Origin: DASPTT01 sp035623275
GTDB lineage: Bacteria > Actinomycetota > Acidimicrobiia > Acidimicrobiales > UBA8190
Direction of reading: 5' to 3'
Length of the DNA stretch: 7,533 nt
Assembly: GCA_035623275.1 (NCBI GenBank)
Contig: DASPTT010000034.1
Location: 1-7,533, forward strand
Within the stretch, counting starts at the first letter, position 1. Each line of letters opens with the position of its first letter. A model generated the notes under the pieces. It did not search any database and was not told the origin of the DNA. It saw nothing but the letters and a program-made list of their open reading frames with translations. This document shows, one piece after another, positions 1 through 5,053 of this stretch. Position numbers and translations under genes: made by a program.

Positions 1-224
1 AGGTAGCGGGTGAGGGCGGCACCGAAGTTCCCGGTGCTCTCGATCCCAATCGTGACCACCTGGCCCTGGGATCGCAGCCGCTGCAACAAGGCTGCGTAGC
101 CGTTCGCCCTCGCCGGGAACTCCCGGTGTCCGAGCAGCCGCCCGTGGTCGTCGATGGCAGCGGCGTAGTGGGTGTGCTTGTGGGTGTCCACCCCGCCGAT
201 GACAGCGGTCGCTGGATTTGTCAT
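1..224 (-). CDS. IS110-family transposase (DEDD recombinase), N-terminal part
   Basis: Only the first 74 codons lie in the window; the gene continues past position 1. The protein would catalyse excision and insertion of the element through the RuvC-like DEDD domain that IS110 transposases carry at their N-terminus. The visible part matches that domain. A GGVDTHKHTHYAAAID segment at residues 10-25 holds the first catalytic aspartate (D13). A GRLLGHREFPA segment follows, then an IGIESTGNFGAAL segment around residues 59-71 with the family glutamate (E62). The ATG at 224 is preceded by GAGGAG (235-240 on the plus strand) at 10-nt spacing, which supports the start. The C-terminal serine domain characteristic of the family would lie outside the window, so intactness cannot be judged. 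Family assignment is confident from the D..THK and E.TG motifs. Confidence 0.93.
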   Translation of the reverse strand, partial: MTNPATAVIGGVDTHKHTHYAAAIDDHGRLLGHREFPARANGYAALLQRLRSQGQVVTIGIESTGNFGAALTRY

Positions 225-240
225 GCTCGTTCTGCTCCTC

Positions 241-345
241 GTTAGGACCGATCTGACGTGGAGCGACCGGCCGGGCGGAGCGACAAGCCTGTGACGGGGC
301 CTCTTGCCAAGCTCCTATCAGGTCAGTTCCGTCTTGGCCGGGACG
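241..345 (-). ncRNA. candidate IS110 bridge RNA region
   Basis: IS110-group elements are known to transcribe a structured bridge RNA from the non-coding end upstream of the recombinase, on the same strand. This stretch is in that position. On the minus strand, GCCAAG and CTTGGC (plus-strand 333-338 and 306-311) form a perfect 6-bp inverted repeat enclosing 21 nt, a possible stem with an open loop. Closer to the gene, an 8-bp direct repeat GGAGCGAC (plus 260-267 and 277-284) flanks a palindromic CCGGCCGG. These are direct observations. Calling it a bridge RNA is inference from position and family; I could not fold it or match guide loops to the unseen right end. Confidence 0.3.
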
Positions 346-451
346 CGCCGTGGGAACTACACCGCGCACGGTCGACAAATCGAGCGAAAGACACCTTGGT
401 CAGACTTTGACCGGGGTCAGACCGAGCGGGTGCAGCCCCGGTCCATGATGC

Positions 452-757
452 TCACAGATGCTTTTCCGCACGTCTGCCGGGTGAGTTTTCGGCCGTCGTT
501 GACAGAAGAGTCGCCTCCGAGATGTCGGGTTGGGGGGCCTCGACAGGCCGAGAGGTCGTCCAGACCCGGATGTCCTGACAGGCCGGACAGCCCTGGGTGA
601 AATAAGTGGAGCACGGCACCACCACCGGATGGCGCTTGGCCGCAGTGCTCGCATCACCTTCCCAACGAGTTGCGCACCCGGGCTCTGAGCACCACGCACT
701 CTCGTCGACGTGCACGATCAAGGTCCCGGCGCATAGCACCTCGATGACATCGGCCAT
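452..757 (-). CDS. 101-aa cysteine-rich hypothetical protein (putative zinc binding)
   Basis: I do not recognise a named family. The protein has six cysteines in its first 60 residues: C9, then a CSEPGC (CX4C) at 23-28, C49, and a GCPAC giving CX2C at 57-60. This looks like a small metal-binding fold, probably zinc. There is no signal peptide or membrane segment. The C-terminal 40 residues are proline-, serine- and threonine-rich and look disordered. The ATG at 757 is chosen because AAGGTGG sits 6 nt upstream (plus 764-770) and because the composition becomes less protein-like further upstream, although the frame stays open to about 1078. The gene lies just upstream of the IS110 end in the same direction, and its start is divergent from the plus-strand run beginning at 975, so a shared promoter region at 758-974 is likely. 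Function unknown. Confidence 0.6.
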   Translation of the reverse strand: MADVIEVLCAGTLIVHVDESAWCSEPGCATRWEGDASTAAKRHPVVVPCSTYFTQGCPACQDIRVWTTSRPVEAPQPDISEATLLSTTAENSPGRRAEKHL

Positions 758-974
758 GGCACCCCACCTTCCCCGGCCCGCACCCGAGAACCGGTCTCCT
801 CGCCGGATCATGGGGCGGGGGCTCCGGGCGAGCAACGGCGAGGCGGGCCAGTTCATCGAGGCGTAATACGCCCACCACGAAGGGGCAGGGCGCCACCCGG
901 ACTGGTGGGCGGCTATCACCAAGGACCCAAGGAGTTCGCCCTCATCAGACGCTTGAGACGATGGACCTGTGCCT

Positions 975-1188
975 ATGAGGTCGTCGGACCGCCACCTCGC
1001 CGCCGACCTCGATGCCCTCCTGACTGGGGATCTCACCGAACGGGAGATCGAGGCCGGGCTCCGGGTCCGGAAGCTCACCTTCCAAGCGGCATCGGGACCT
1101 GATCGAGAAGGCGCTCACCCATGCGGGGGCTATCCAACTACCGTCGGGGCTCTGGGTGCGGAAGGTGGCGGGGGAGGAGGTCGGCTGA
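975..1188 (+). pseudogene. small hypothetical gene apparently broken by a single-base frameshift
   Basis: Two halves look like one protein in different frames. From ATG 975 (or GTG 969) the frame reads MRSSDRHLAADLDALLTG, then an acidic/basic helix-like stretch up to RKLTF at 1071-1082. After that the same frame degenerates into a glycine-rich run. Shifting forward by one base at 1083 gives KRHRDLIEKALTHAG and a sensible GLWVRKVAGEEVG ending at TGA 1186-1188. Joined, this is a protein of about 70 residues with no transmembrane segment, not recognised. The joined version ends in TGATG, overlapping the next gene's ATG at 1188, which is how coupled genes are arranged. A 5-codon ORF (961-978) ends across ATG 975. 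Alternatives are a sequencing error (extra C at 1083), a true mutation, +1 recoding, or a single fused 161-aa frame running 969-1454. Confidence 0.5.
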
Positions 1189-1454
1189 TGGCCCTGACCC
1201 TTCGACTTCTCCAGGTCCCCCATGCCAGTGAACGGGTCGTGTCCTGCATCAAGTGCGGGATCCGGATCGTCTACGGCGACCACCAGGTGCTCATGGTTTC
1301 CGACCTGTTGGCCACGCACTGGGCCGACGACCATCTGCTGGGCGGATGGCGGGACGCCGGAGCAGAGGCCCGGGACCGCCTGTGGCGGCGGCATCCGGCG
1401 GTGCTGGAGATGCTTACCAGGAAGGAACCGAACTCCGTCCACCGCACCGGGTGA
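1188..1454 (+). CDS. 88-aa hypothetical protein with CX2C and HX4H motif
   Basis: The protein has CIKC at residues 20-23, followed by a hydrophobic/charged segment with H44 and H49 (ATHWADDHL). This gives a CX2C-X20-HX4H spacing that resembles a single zinc-finger-like site. The C-terminal third (WRDAGAEARDRLWRRHPAVLEML) looks helical and basic. No signal peptide or membrane helix is seen. ATG 1188 is chosen over the longer upstream frame because a strong GGGGAGGAGG at 1171-1180 stands 7 nt before it and because it overlaps the preceding stop as TGATG. It ends 15 nt before the membrane protein gene at 1470, so co-transcription is likely. A DNA- or RNA-binding role would be conceivable from the metal motif, but that is inference; I do not recognise the family. 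Confidence 0.68.
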   Translation: MALTLRLLQVPHASERVVSCIKCGIRIVYGDHQVLMVSDLLATHWADDHLLGGWRDAGAEARDRLWRRHPAVLEMLTRKEPNSVHRTG

Positions 1455-1469
1455 CGGCGTCCTTGTCCG

Positions 1470-2354
1470 ATGACCGAGTACCCGACGGGCCAGTTCCCAG
1501 CGGTCAAACGATCCCCTCAGCCCGGATCAGATGCTGAGCGCTCCTTGGCTCTCGACGAGCACGTGCGTCGCATTGGTCAGGAGCGAGGTGCGCACCTCTG
1601 TCGGAGATCGCCGAGGGTAGCCCGCAGAGCGGGGGCGCTGGCCGCCTGCGGAGGGTTGGCCGCCGGGGTTGGCGTCATGGTGTTCCTGCTTCGAGCGATG
1701 CCGATCGTGGTCATGGTCACCAGCGAGCACCAGATCGCCTGGCTCGGGGGCGGAATCCTCGCCCTCTGCATCGTTATCGCCATCGCCGGGTACGGCGTCG
1801 CCCGCTGGCGCCACTCCACCGCCATCCCTGCCCGCGGCGAGATCCGGGCCAAGGGGGTCGGACTCCTCCTGGCGGTAGTCGCCGCCCTGGGAGTCGTGGC
1901 GGCGACCGGACCGTGGTCGTTCCCGTCGGCCACGGTGACCGGCGTGGCGCCCGTCGTCCTCGGGCTGGATCTCTCCCAAGGCGACGTCGTGGGCGGCGCC
2001 ATCGTCGCCAGCCCGCACCACGAGCCCGTCGTATACCTGAAGACGAGGAGCGGCGCATGGGTGTCGGCCTCCATCGGTCCCGGTGCTGTGGGGGCGGTGA
2101 CCCACGATCTCGCCGGGAAGGTCCCGTATACGGCTGGTGAGGTCGCTCGAATGGTGGGTAACGCCCAACAAGGCGCACTGCACACAGACGTCGAACGTCT
2201 GTGGCTCGTTGCCGGGGCGATGGCGCTGCTCGCCGTCGTGGCAATCGTCATCGAGCGTCGCCGGTGGCGCAGCGCACCGTGGCCAGCAAAGGTCGCCGAC
2301 GACACGGTGCGGGCTGTGGCCCGGGTCTACGCCCAGGCGGGCGAGCAGCGGTAA
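1470..2354 (+). CDS. 294-aa integral membrane protein, four predicted helices, function unknown
   Basis: Residues 1-52 are hydrophilic and arginine-rich and should be cytoplasmic. Hydrophobic segments follow at about 53-75, 88-111, 129-147 and 243-262. The loop between helices 2 and 3 (112-128) and the tail after helix 4 (IERRRWR) are strongly positive. By the positive-inside rule this puts both ends in the cytoplasm and about 95 residues (148-242) outside. That outer segment (SPHHEPVVYLKTRSGAWVSA, later PYTAGEVARMVGNA) looks like a small folded domain. No catalytic motif is recognisable and I cannot name a family. The ATG lies 15 nt after the previous stop without a clear Shine-Dalgarno, suggesting translation by coupling within the run 975-2354. 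The high GC at third codon positions over the full length supports a real gene. Confidence 0.82.
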   Translation: MTEYPTGQFPAVKRSPQPGSDAERSLALDEHVRRIGQERGAHLCRRSPRVARRAGALAACGGLAAGVGVMVFLLRAMPIVVMVTSEHQIAWLGGGILALCIVIAIAGYGVARWRHSTAIPARGEIRAKGVGLLLAVVAALGVVAATGPWSFPSATVTGVAPVVLGLDLSQGDVVGGAIVASPHHEPVVYLKTRSGAWVSASIGPGAVGAVTHDLAGKVPYTAGEVARMVGNAQQGALHTDVERLWLVAGAMALLAVVAIVIERRRWRSAPWPAKVADDTVRAVARVYAQAGEQR

Positions 2355-2519
2355 TCGAACGGGGAGAGCAGGTCGATCCGGACCGACCGGGGATGACACG
2401 TGGTGGTCGTCGGGGCCGGGCGGACGCCGGTCGAGAAAGCGTCTCAGCGTCCCTGGCCGATGTGCGCCCACGGCGCAAGACTTGGGTCATCCGACGTCGT
2501 CGCCGCTGGCGGCGGGGAG

Positions 2520-2526
2520 AGGAGGT
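2520..2526 (+). promoter_or_regulatory. ribosome binding site fixing a GTG start
   Basis: AGGAGGT is a perfect anti-Shine-Dalgarno match and stands 5 nt before GTG 2532. It decides the start of the DUF7144-like gene, whose first in-frame ATG would cut into the first membrane helix. Confidence 0.85.
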
Positions 2527-2531
2527 AACCG

Positions 2532-2918
2532 GTGGAAGAGAGAGGTGAAGGCTGGCTGTTGTTCGCCGCCATCGTGTTGGGGGTCGCTGGCATCATGCGG
2601 ATCTTCGATGCCATCTGGGCCTTCCGGTATCACGGAGCACTGCCGCAGAACCTGGAGAATGCGATCTTCGGGACCAGTCTCAAGACCTATGGCTGGGTCT
2701 ATCTCGTCGTCGCCATCATCCTCATCCTGTGCGCCTTCGGGGTGATGGCCCGTTCGCAGGTGAGCCGGTGGATCGGCATTTTCGCGGGGGCGGTGATGGC
2801 CATCAGCGCCATCTGGTGGATGCCCTACTACCCGATCTGGTCGATGACCTACATCGGGGTGGGCATTCTGGTCATCTACGGCCTTGCCGCTTACGGCGGC
2901 CGGGAGATCGCTGGGTAG
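2532..2918 (+). CDS. DUF7144-like four-helix membrane protein
   Basis: The 128-aa protein matches what I know of the actinobacterial DUF7144 family: a GWLLFAAIVLGVAGIMRIFD opening, an FRYHGALPQNLENAIFG motif, a TYGWVYLVV segment and a WWMPYYPIWS motif near residues 95-104. Predicted membrane helices lie at about 8-30, 52-72, 79-97 and 103-121. Its length is about the usual size for this family and the protein is nearly all membrane. The biochemical function of the family is not known to me. The start is the GTG at 2532, set by a perfect AGGAGGT. It follows the 294-aa membrane protein after a 177-bp gap, so it may have its own promoter. It converges on the minus-strand gene ending at 3111, with two hairpins between them. 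Family call from remembered motif pattern, fairly confident. Confidence 0.88.
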   Translation: MEERGEGWLLFAAIVLGVAGIMRIFDAIWAFRYHGALPQNLENAIFGTSLKTYGWVYLVVAIILILCAFGVMARSQVSRWIGIFAGAVMAISAIWWMPYYPIWSMTYIGVGILVIYGLAAYGGREIAG

Positions 2919-3000
2919 AGGACCCTCTGTCCGCTCCGGTCGCCGGTGTGCGACCCCACTGCTGCCCACGCCCAAACAGAAGACGGTGCAGTACGGCTGT

Positions 3001-3016
3001 GCCTCGCTTGCGAGGC
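3001..3016. terminator. short perfect hairpin between convergent genes
   Basis: GCCTCG-CTTG-CGAGGC forms a 6-bp GC-rich stem with a tetraloop. It lies 82 nt after the DUF7144-like stop and 95 nt before the opposite gene's stop. There is no T-tract, so it would be an atypical terminator or part of a dispersed palindromic element together with the next hairpin. Confidence 0.4.
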
Positions 3017-3031
3017 GCAGGCGTTGGGGGG

Positions 3032-3053
3032 TCTGGGGGGTTCACCCCCCAGA
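3032..3053. terminator. strong 9-bp hairpin, probable bidirectional terminator or palindromic repeat
   Basis: TCTGGGGGG-TTCA-CCCCCCAGA is a perfect 9-bp stem with a 4-nt loop, preceded by another G-run (3025-3031). It sits between two genes that converge, where a two-way terminator is expected. The lack of a following T-run on either strand weakens a classical Rho-independent reading. The shape also fits a REP-type intergenic palindrome found in many copies in high-GC genomes. The structure is seen directly; the role is inferred. Confidence 0.55.
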
Positions 3054-3110
3054 GGAGCGGCGCCGTCCACGTTGACGCTCGGCTCAGGTGCGGTTGACGT
3101 TGTCGGAGCG

Positions 3111-3401
3111 CTAGGAGGCATCGACGGGGGCGATGTCCTCGGCGGCGAGTTCCTCCGTCTTCATACCGCAGTTGGCGCACATCCCCTCGGTGTGCCGCCA
3201 CGACTGCAACATCCGGGTCCCGGCCTCGTCCAGCACCACCCTGAAGGCGCCCGAACCGGGGTCGAGGTGAAGCTGGGCGTAGGGTCGCCACTCGGTCATG
3301 ACCTGTCGCTCCCCGAAGCCCAGCCCCTTGGGGACCCGGCGGAAGCGGCGTCGCTCGGGGTCGAAGATCCACTGGCTGTGGCAGGAGTCGAGCGTCATCA
3401 T
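3111..3401 (-). CDS. 96-aa CxxC hypothetical protein
   Basis: The protein opens MMTLDSCHSQWIFDPERRRF, continues with a TEWRPYAQLHLDPGSGAF stretch that looks like beta strands, then VVLDEAGTRMLQSWRHTEG, and has CANC (75-78) near an acidic C-terminus (KTEELAAEDIAPVD). The CX2C with C7/H8 near the N-terminus could hold a metal ion. It resembles short actinobacterial proteins of unknown function, but I cannot name the family. ATG 3401 is chosen because AGGAGG lies 10 nt upstream (plus 3412-3417). The frame, however, stays open back to an ATG at 3677 that overlaps the upstream gene's stop as TGATG, giving a 188-aa alternative. It is the last gene of the minus-strand run and ends before the hairpins at 3001-3053. 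Confidence 0.72.
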   Translation of the reverse strand: MMTLDSCHSQWIFDPERRRFRRVPKGLGFGERQVMTEWRPYAQLHLDPGSGAFRVVLDEAGTRMLQSWRHTEGMCANCGMKTEELAAEDIAPVDAS

Positions 3402-3676
3402 GTGTCCGTGGCCTCCTGCGCAGCACCCGCCGCCTTGCGGACCGAGTGCTAGTGAGGCCCGGTCACTGCCAACGACTCCATGATAGCAGAGTGTCAACAG
3501 CCATAGACAAACGGGCCGAAACTCGTGCTTCCGGTCACCGAACGGCATGGATCGCCAGCAGCCCAAGGTAGAACCCGGACGCACTCGTCGGTGCTCGTCT
3601 GCGGGTTCGGCGCAGGCGTGGAGGTCGGGGCCGTCGGAAGGGGATGATGCAGAGGCGAGGCACTCCGAGTCCAGCA
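3402..3676. other. 275-bp spacer without a convincing gene
   Basis: The half nearest the 96-aa gene holds the AT-rich promoter-like segment around 3480-3510. The remainder is open on the minus strand in the same frame as the 96-aa gene, starting at an ATG overlapping the 214-aa gene's stop. Its translation (MLDSECLASASSPSDG onwards) is low-complexity and not recognisably protein-like, so I leave it non-coding. Confidence 0.45.
3480..3510 (-). promoter_or_regulatory. possible promoter for the 96-aa CxxC gene
   Basis: Read on the minus strand, an extended -10-like TGC-TATCAT (plus 3480-3488) has a TTGTCT -35-like hexamer 19 nt upstream (plus 3505-3510). A TTGACA (plus 3492-3497) is also present but only 6 nt from the -10, too close to pair with it. 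The stretch is clearly more AT-rich than its surroundings and leads into the ATG at 3401. This is a by-eye match only. Confidence 0.3.
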
Positions 3677-4321
3677 TCAGGCGATCGTCAGCGGTAGCGG
3701 TGCCGTCCGGACCCGGCGCCCGTCGTTCAGCTCCAGGTCGATCGTCATCGCCCATTCGCCGGGCGGCACCCGGTAGCCGAGGTCGGGCACGAAGCTCGCC
3801 GTGCCGACGAGCAGCGGGACCGCCTTCGACTCACGGGACGGGATGGGGAACCGGACCAATGGGAGGGGCTCGGCCAGAGACGACGCCCCGACTGGCCGAC
3901 CGTCGACTGGGTCGACGACGGTCGCCCGCAACCAGCCGTTGGTGTTGACGACGACCTCCTGCGGCCCCCGGTTCTCGATGTGCACCGAGCCCCGCACGGT
4001 GTGGCCCGATTCGACCACGATCGGCTCGTCGAGGCTGGCCACCAACTCGTCCGCGTCCACCACGGCGTCCTTGCCCGGGGGAGCAGGTAGTTCGAAGGAC
4101 TCGGGCATCGGATACGGCAAGAACCCGACCCGCAGATCGAGATCGTCGCCGAACTGGCGATAGAGGTCCGCTGCCACGTCCTCGGCCCACGGCTGGAGCT
4201 GGATCCAGAAGGGTGGCTGGCGGTCGGTGTCGCTCCTCGGGTCTGGGTAGCCCTGAAGCGGACACGGGTCGAGACCTTGGAGCCTGGTCAGCTCGACCTT
4301 CAGGCCGTCCCACGTGGGCAC
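3677..4321 (-). CDS. 214-aa hypothetical protein, beta-rich C-terminal domain
   Basis: The protein appears to have two parts. Residues 1-75 contain GLDPCPLQGYPDPRSDTDRQ, then PFWIQLQPWAEDVAADLYRQ and DLDLRVGFLPYPMP, which looks like a compact alpha/beta unit. Residues about 95-214 alternate hydrophobic strands and turns (VRGSVHIENRGPQEVVV, WAMTIDLELNDGRRV), like an immunoglobulin-type beta sandwich. There is no signal peptide or membrane helix, so it is probably cytoplasmic despite the adhesin-like fold. No catalytic motif is recognised. The start is a GTG at 4321, the only usable start before an in-frame TGA upstream; its Shine-Dalgarno is poor (GAGG only 2 nt away). It begins 26 nt after the stop of the 54-aa gene, so co-translation from the same message is likely. 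Function unknown. Confidence 0.8.
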   Translation of the reverse strand: MPTWDGLKVELTRLQGLDPCPLQGYPDPRSDTDRQPPFWIQLQPWAEDVAADLYRQFGDDLDLRVGFLPYPMPESFELPAPPGKDAVVDADELVASLDEPIVVESGHTVRGSVHIENRGPQEVVVNTNGWLRATVVDPVDGRPVGASSLAEPLPLVRFPIPSRESKAVPLLVGTASFVPDLGYRVPPGEWAMTIDLELNDGRRVRTAPLPLTIA

Positions 4322-4347
4322 GACCTCGACGCTACCGACGATGGGCG

Positions 4348-4512
4348 CTATCTCTCAGGATGACCGCTGACGGTCCTCACGTGGTCATCCTCTGGCGCCT
4401 TGGACGACCACTGCTCCCGCTCGCTCCCGGAACCGGATCCTTGCGGCGGGTTGCCGTAGAGCATGGCGTCGAGCAGGGCGGCGCCACCCTCGTGCATGGG
4501 GTAATCCGACAT
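4348..4512 (-). CDS. 54-aa hypothetical small protein
   Basis: A short reading frame starting MSDYPMHEGGAALLDAMLYG, with a helix-like front half and a hydrophilic glycine/serine- and charge-rich back half (SGSGSEREQWSSKAPEDD). The ATG at 4512 has an excellent purine-rich GGGGAGGGG 5 nt upstream (plus 4518-4526). It fits neatly between its neighbours: 34 nt after the zinc-ribbon gene and 26 nt before the 214-aa gene, all on the minus strand. These spacings and the ribosome binding site are the main support. No metal motif, signal peptide or membrane segment is visible. I do not recognise the family; it is easily missed because of its size. Confidence 0.65.
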   Translation of the reverse strand: MSDYPMHEGGAALLDAMLYGNPPQGSGSGSEREQWSSKAPEDDHVRTVSGHPER

Positions 4513-4546
4513 GGGCACCCCTCCCCTGGTAGAGGTGGACTCCTCT

Positions 4547-4888
4547 TTAGGGTACGACCTTGCCTTGGTGACTGACCTCGTCAGATGTGGGGATCTCGCG
4601 CCTGCCGATCAAGGCGTTGCCCATGATGACCGCGTCTCGTCCTCGGGCCAGTTCGTCTTGCAGCTCCACGAGCGCCTCTGCCAGCGCCTCGAGCTCCTCG
4701 TCGGTCATATCGGCGATGTCCCACGCCCCGAGCCACGTCATGCCCTCCGCCCGGAACTCCTGCTGGCAGCTCGGGCAGAGCATCAGCGGGTCCGGGATCG
4801 AGCCGTCGGGGTCATGGGGCTGGTCGAGGGGCAGGATCCCGAGGGCACGGCAAGTGGGGCAGTGACGGGTGTCGTTGGTCGAGGCCAT
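4547..4888 (-). CDS. 113-aa zinc-ribbon-like protein with acidic helical segment
   Basis: Two CX2C knuckles, CPTC at 10-13 and CPSC at 38-41, are separated by 24 residues, the arrangement of a zinc ribbon. The link between them is rich in Asp and Pro (LDQPHDPDGSIPDP). After a WLGAWDIADM stretch, residues about 60-83 (MTDEELEALAEALVELQDEL) form a strongly acidic amphipathic helix, possibly a coiled coil or protein-interaction surface. The C-terminus is polar. Such proteins often bind nucleic acid or RNA polymerase partners, but here that is only a possibility. ATG 4888 is fixed by a perfect AGGAGGT 7 nt upstream (plus 4896-4902). It is the first gene of the minus-strand run and is divergent from the GH28 gene, so 4889-5053 should contain both promoters. 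Confidence 0.82.
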   Translation of the reverse strand: MASTNDTRHCPTCRALGILPLDQPHDPDGSIPDPLMLCPSCQQEFRAEGMTWLGAWDIADMTDEELEALAEALVELQDELARGRDAVIMGNALIGRREIPTSDEVSHQGKVVP

Positions 4889-5053
4889 GGCGGCCACCTC
4901 CTCATCGAACCTGGCGTTCCCACCGTGCCTTCCGGTCGGTTGGGGCAGCGTCGGCGGGCCAGGCCCCTCGGCTGCTCTGGATGAAGTGCCCGCCAGGATA
5001 CCTGGGTCAACTCCGATCGGTGGCGATGGCGGAGTGCCGGTGCCCTGGCGTAG
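4889..5053. promoter_or_regulatory. divergent intergenic region
   Basis: This 165-bp gap separates the outward-facing zinc-ribbon gene (minus) and the GH28 gene (plus), so it must carry both promoters unless either is transcribed from further away. Apart from the AGGAGGT for the minus gene at 4896-4902, I see no clear -35/-10 pair or operator palindrome. Confidence 0.4.

Larger units (their letters stand above)
1..423 (-). mobile_element. IS110-family insertion sequence, transposase-proximal end (partial)
   Basis: The first 224 bases encode the start of an IS110-family transposase on the minus strand. The roughly 200 bases upstream of it hold no convincing gene. IS110 elements lack classical terminal inverted repeats and have a non-coding left end upstream of the recombinase gene, which matches this arrangement. 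The outer boundary cannot be fixed from the sequence. I place it near 423, just outside a repeat-rich stretch and before the stop codon of the neighbouring 101-aa gene at 452. The rest of the element lies beyond the left edge of the window. The transposase assignment is solid; the boundary is a guess. Confidence 0.55.

Noticed and set aside
758..974. Upstream extension of the 101-aa cysteine-rich gene (to about 1078) or a separate gene in this gap
   Set aside because: The added residues are low-complexity Arg/Ser/Pro, and a good ribosome binding site stands before ATG 757. The gap more likely holds the divergent promoters, though no clear -35/-10 pair is visible.
1527..2471. 314-aa and 242-aa open frames opposite the 294-aa membrane protein
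   Set aside because: They are antisense shadows produced by high GC; composition is Pro/Arg/His-rich, while the plus strand gives four clean membrane helices.
2393..2548. Small arginine-rich plus-strand CDS
   Set aside because: It has no convincing ribosome binding site, weak third-position GC bias and a low-complexity product; kept only as a low-interest observation, not as a gene.
3492..3497. TTGACA on the minus strand as a consensus -35 box
   Set aside because: The only -10-like hexamer nearby is 6 nt away and nothing suitable lies at 16-18 nt, so it cannot serve as the -35 for that -10.
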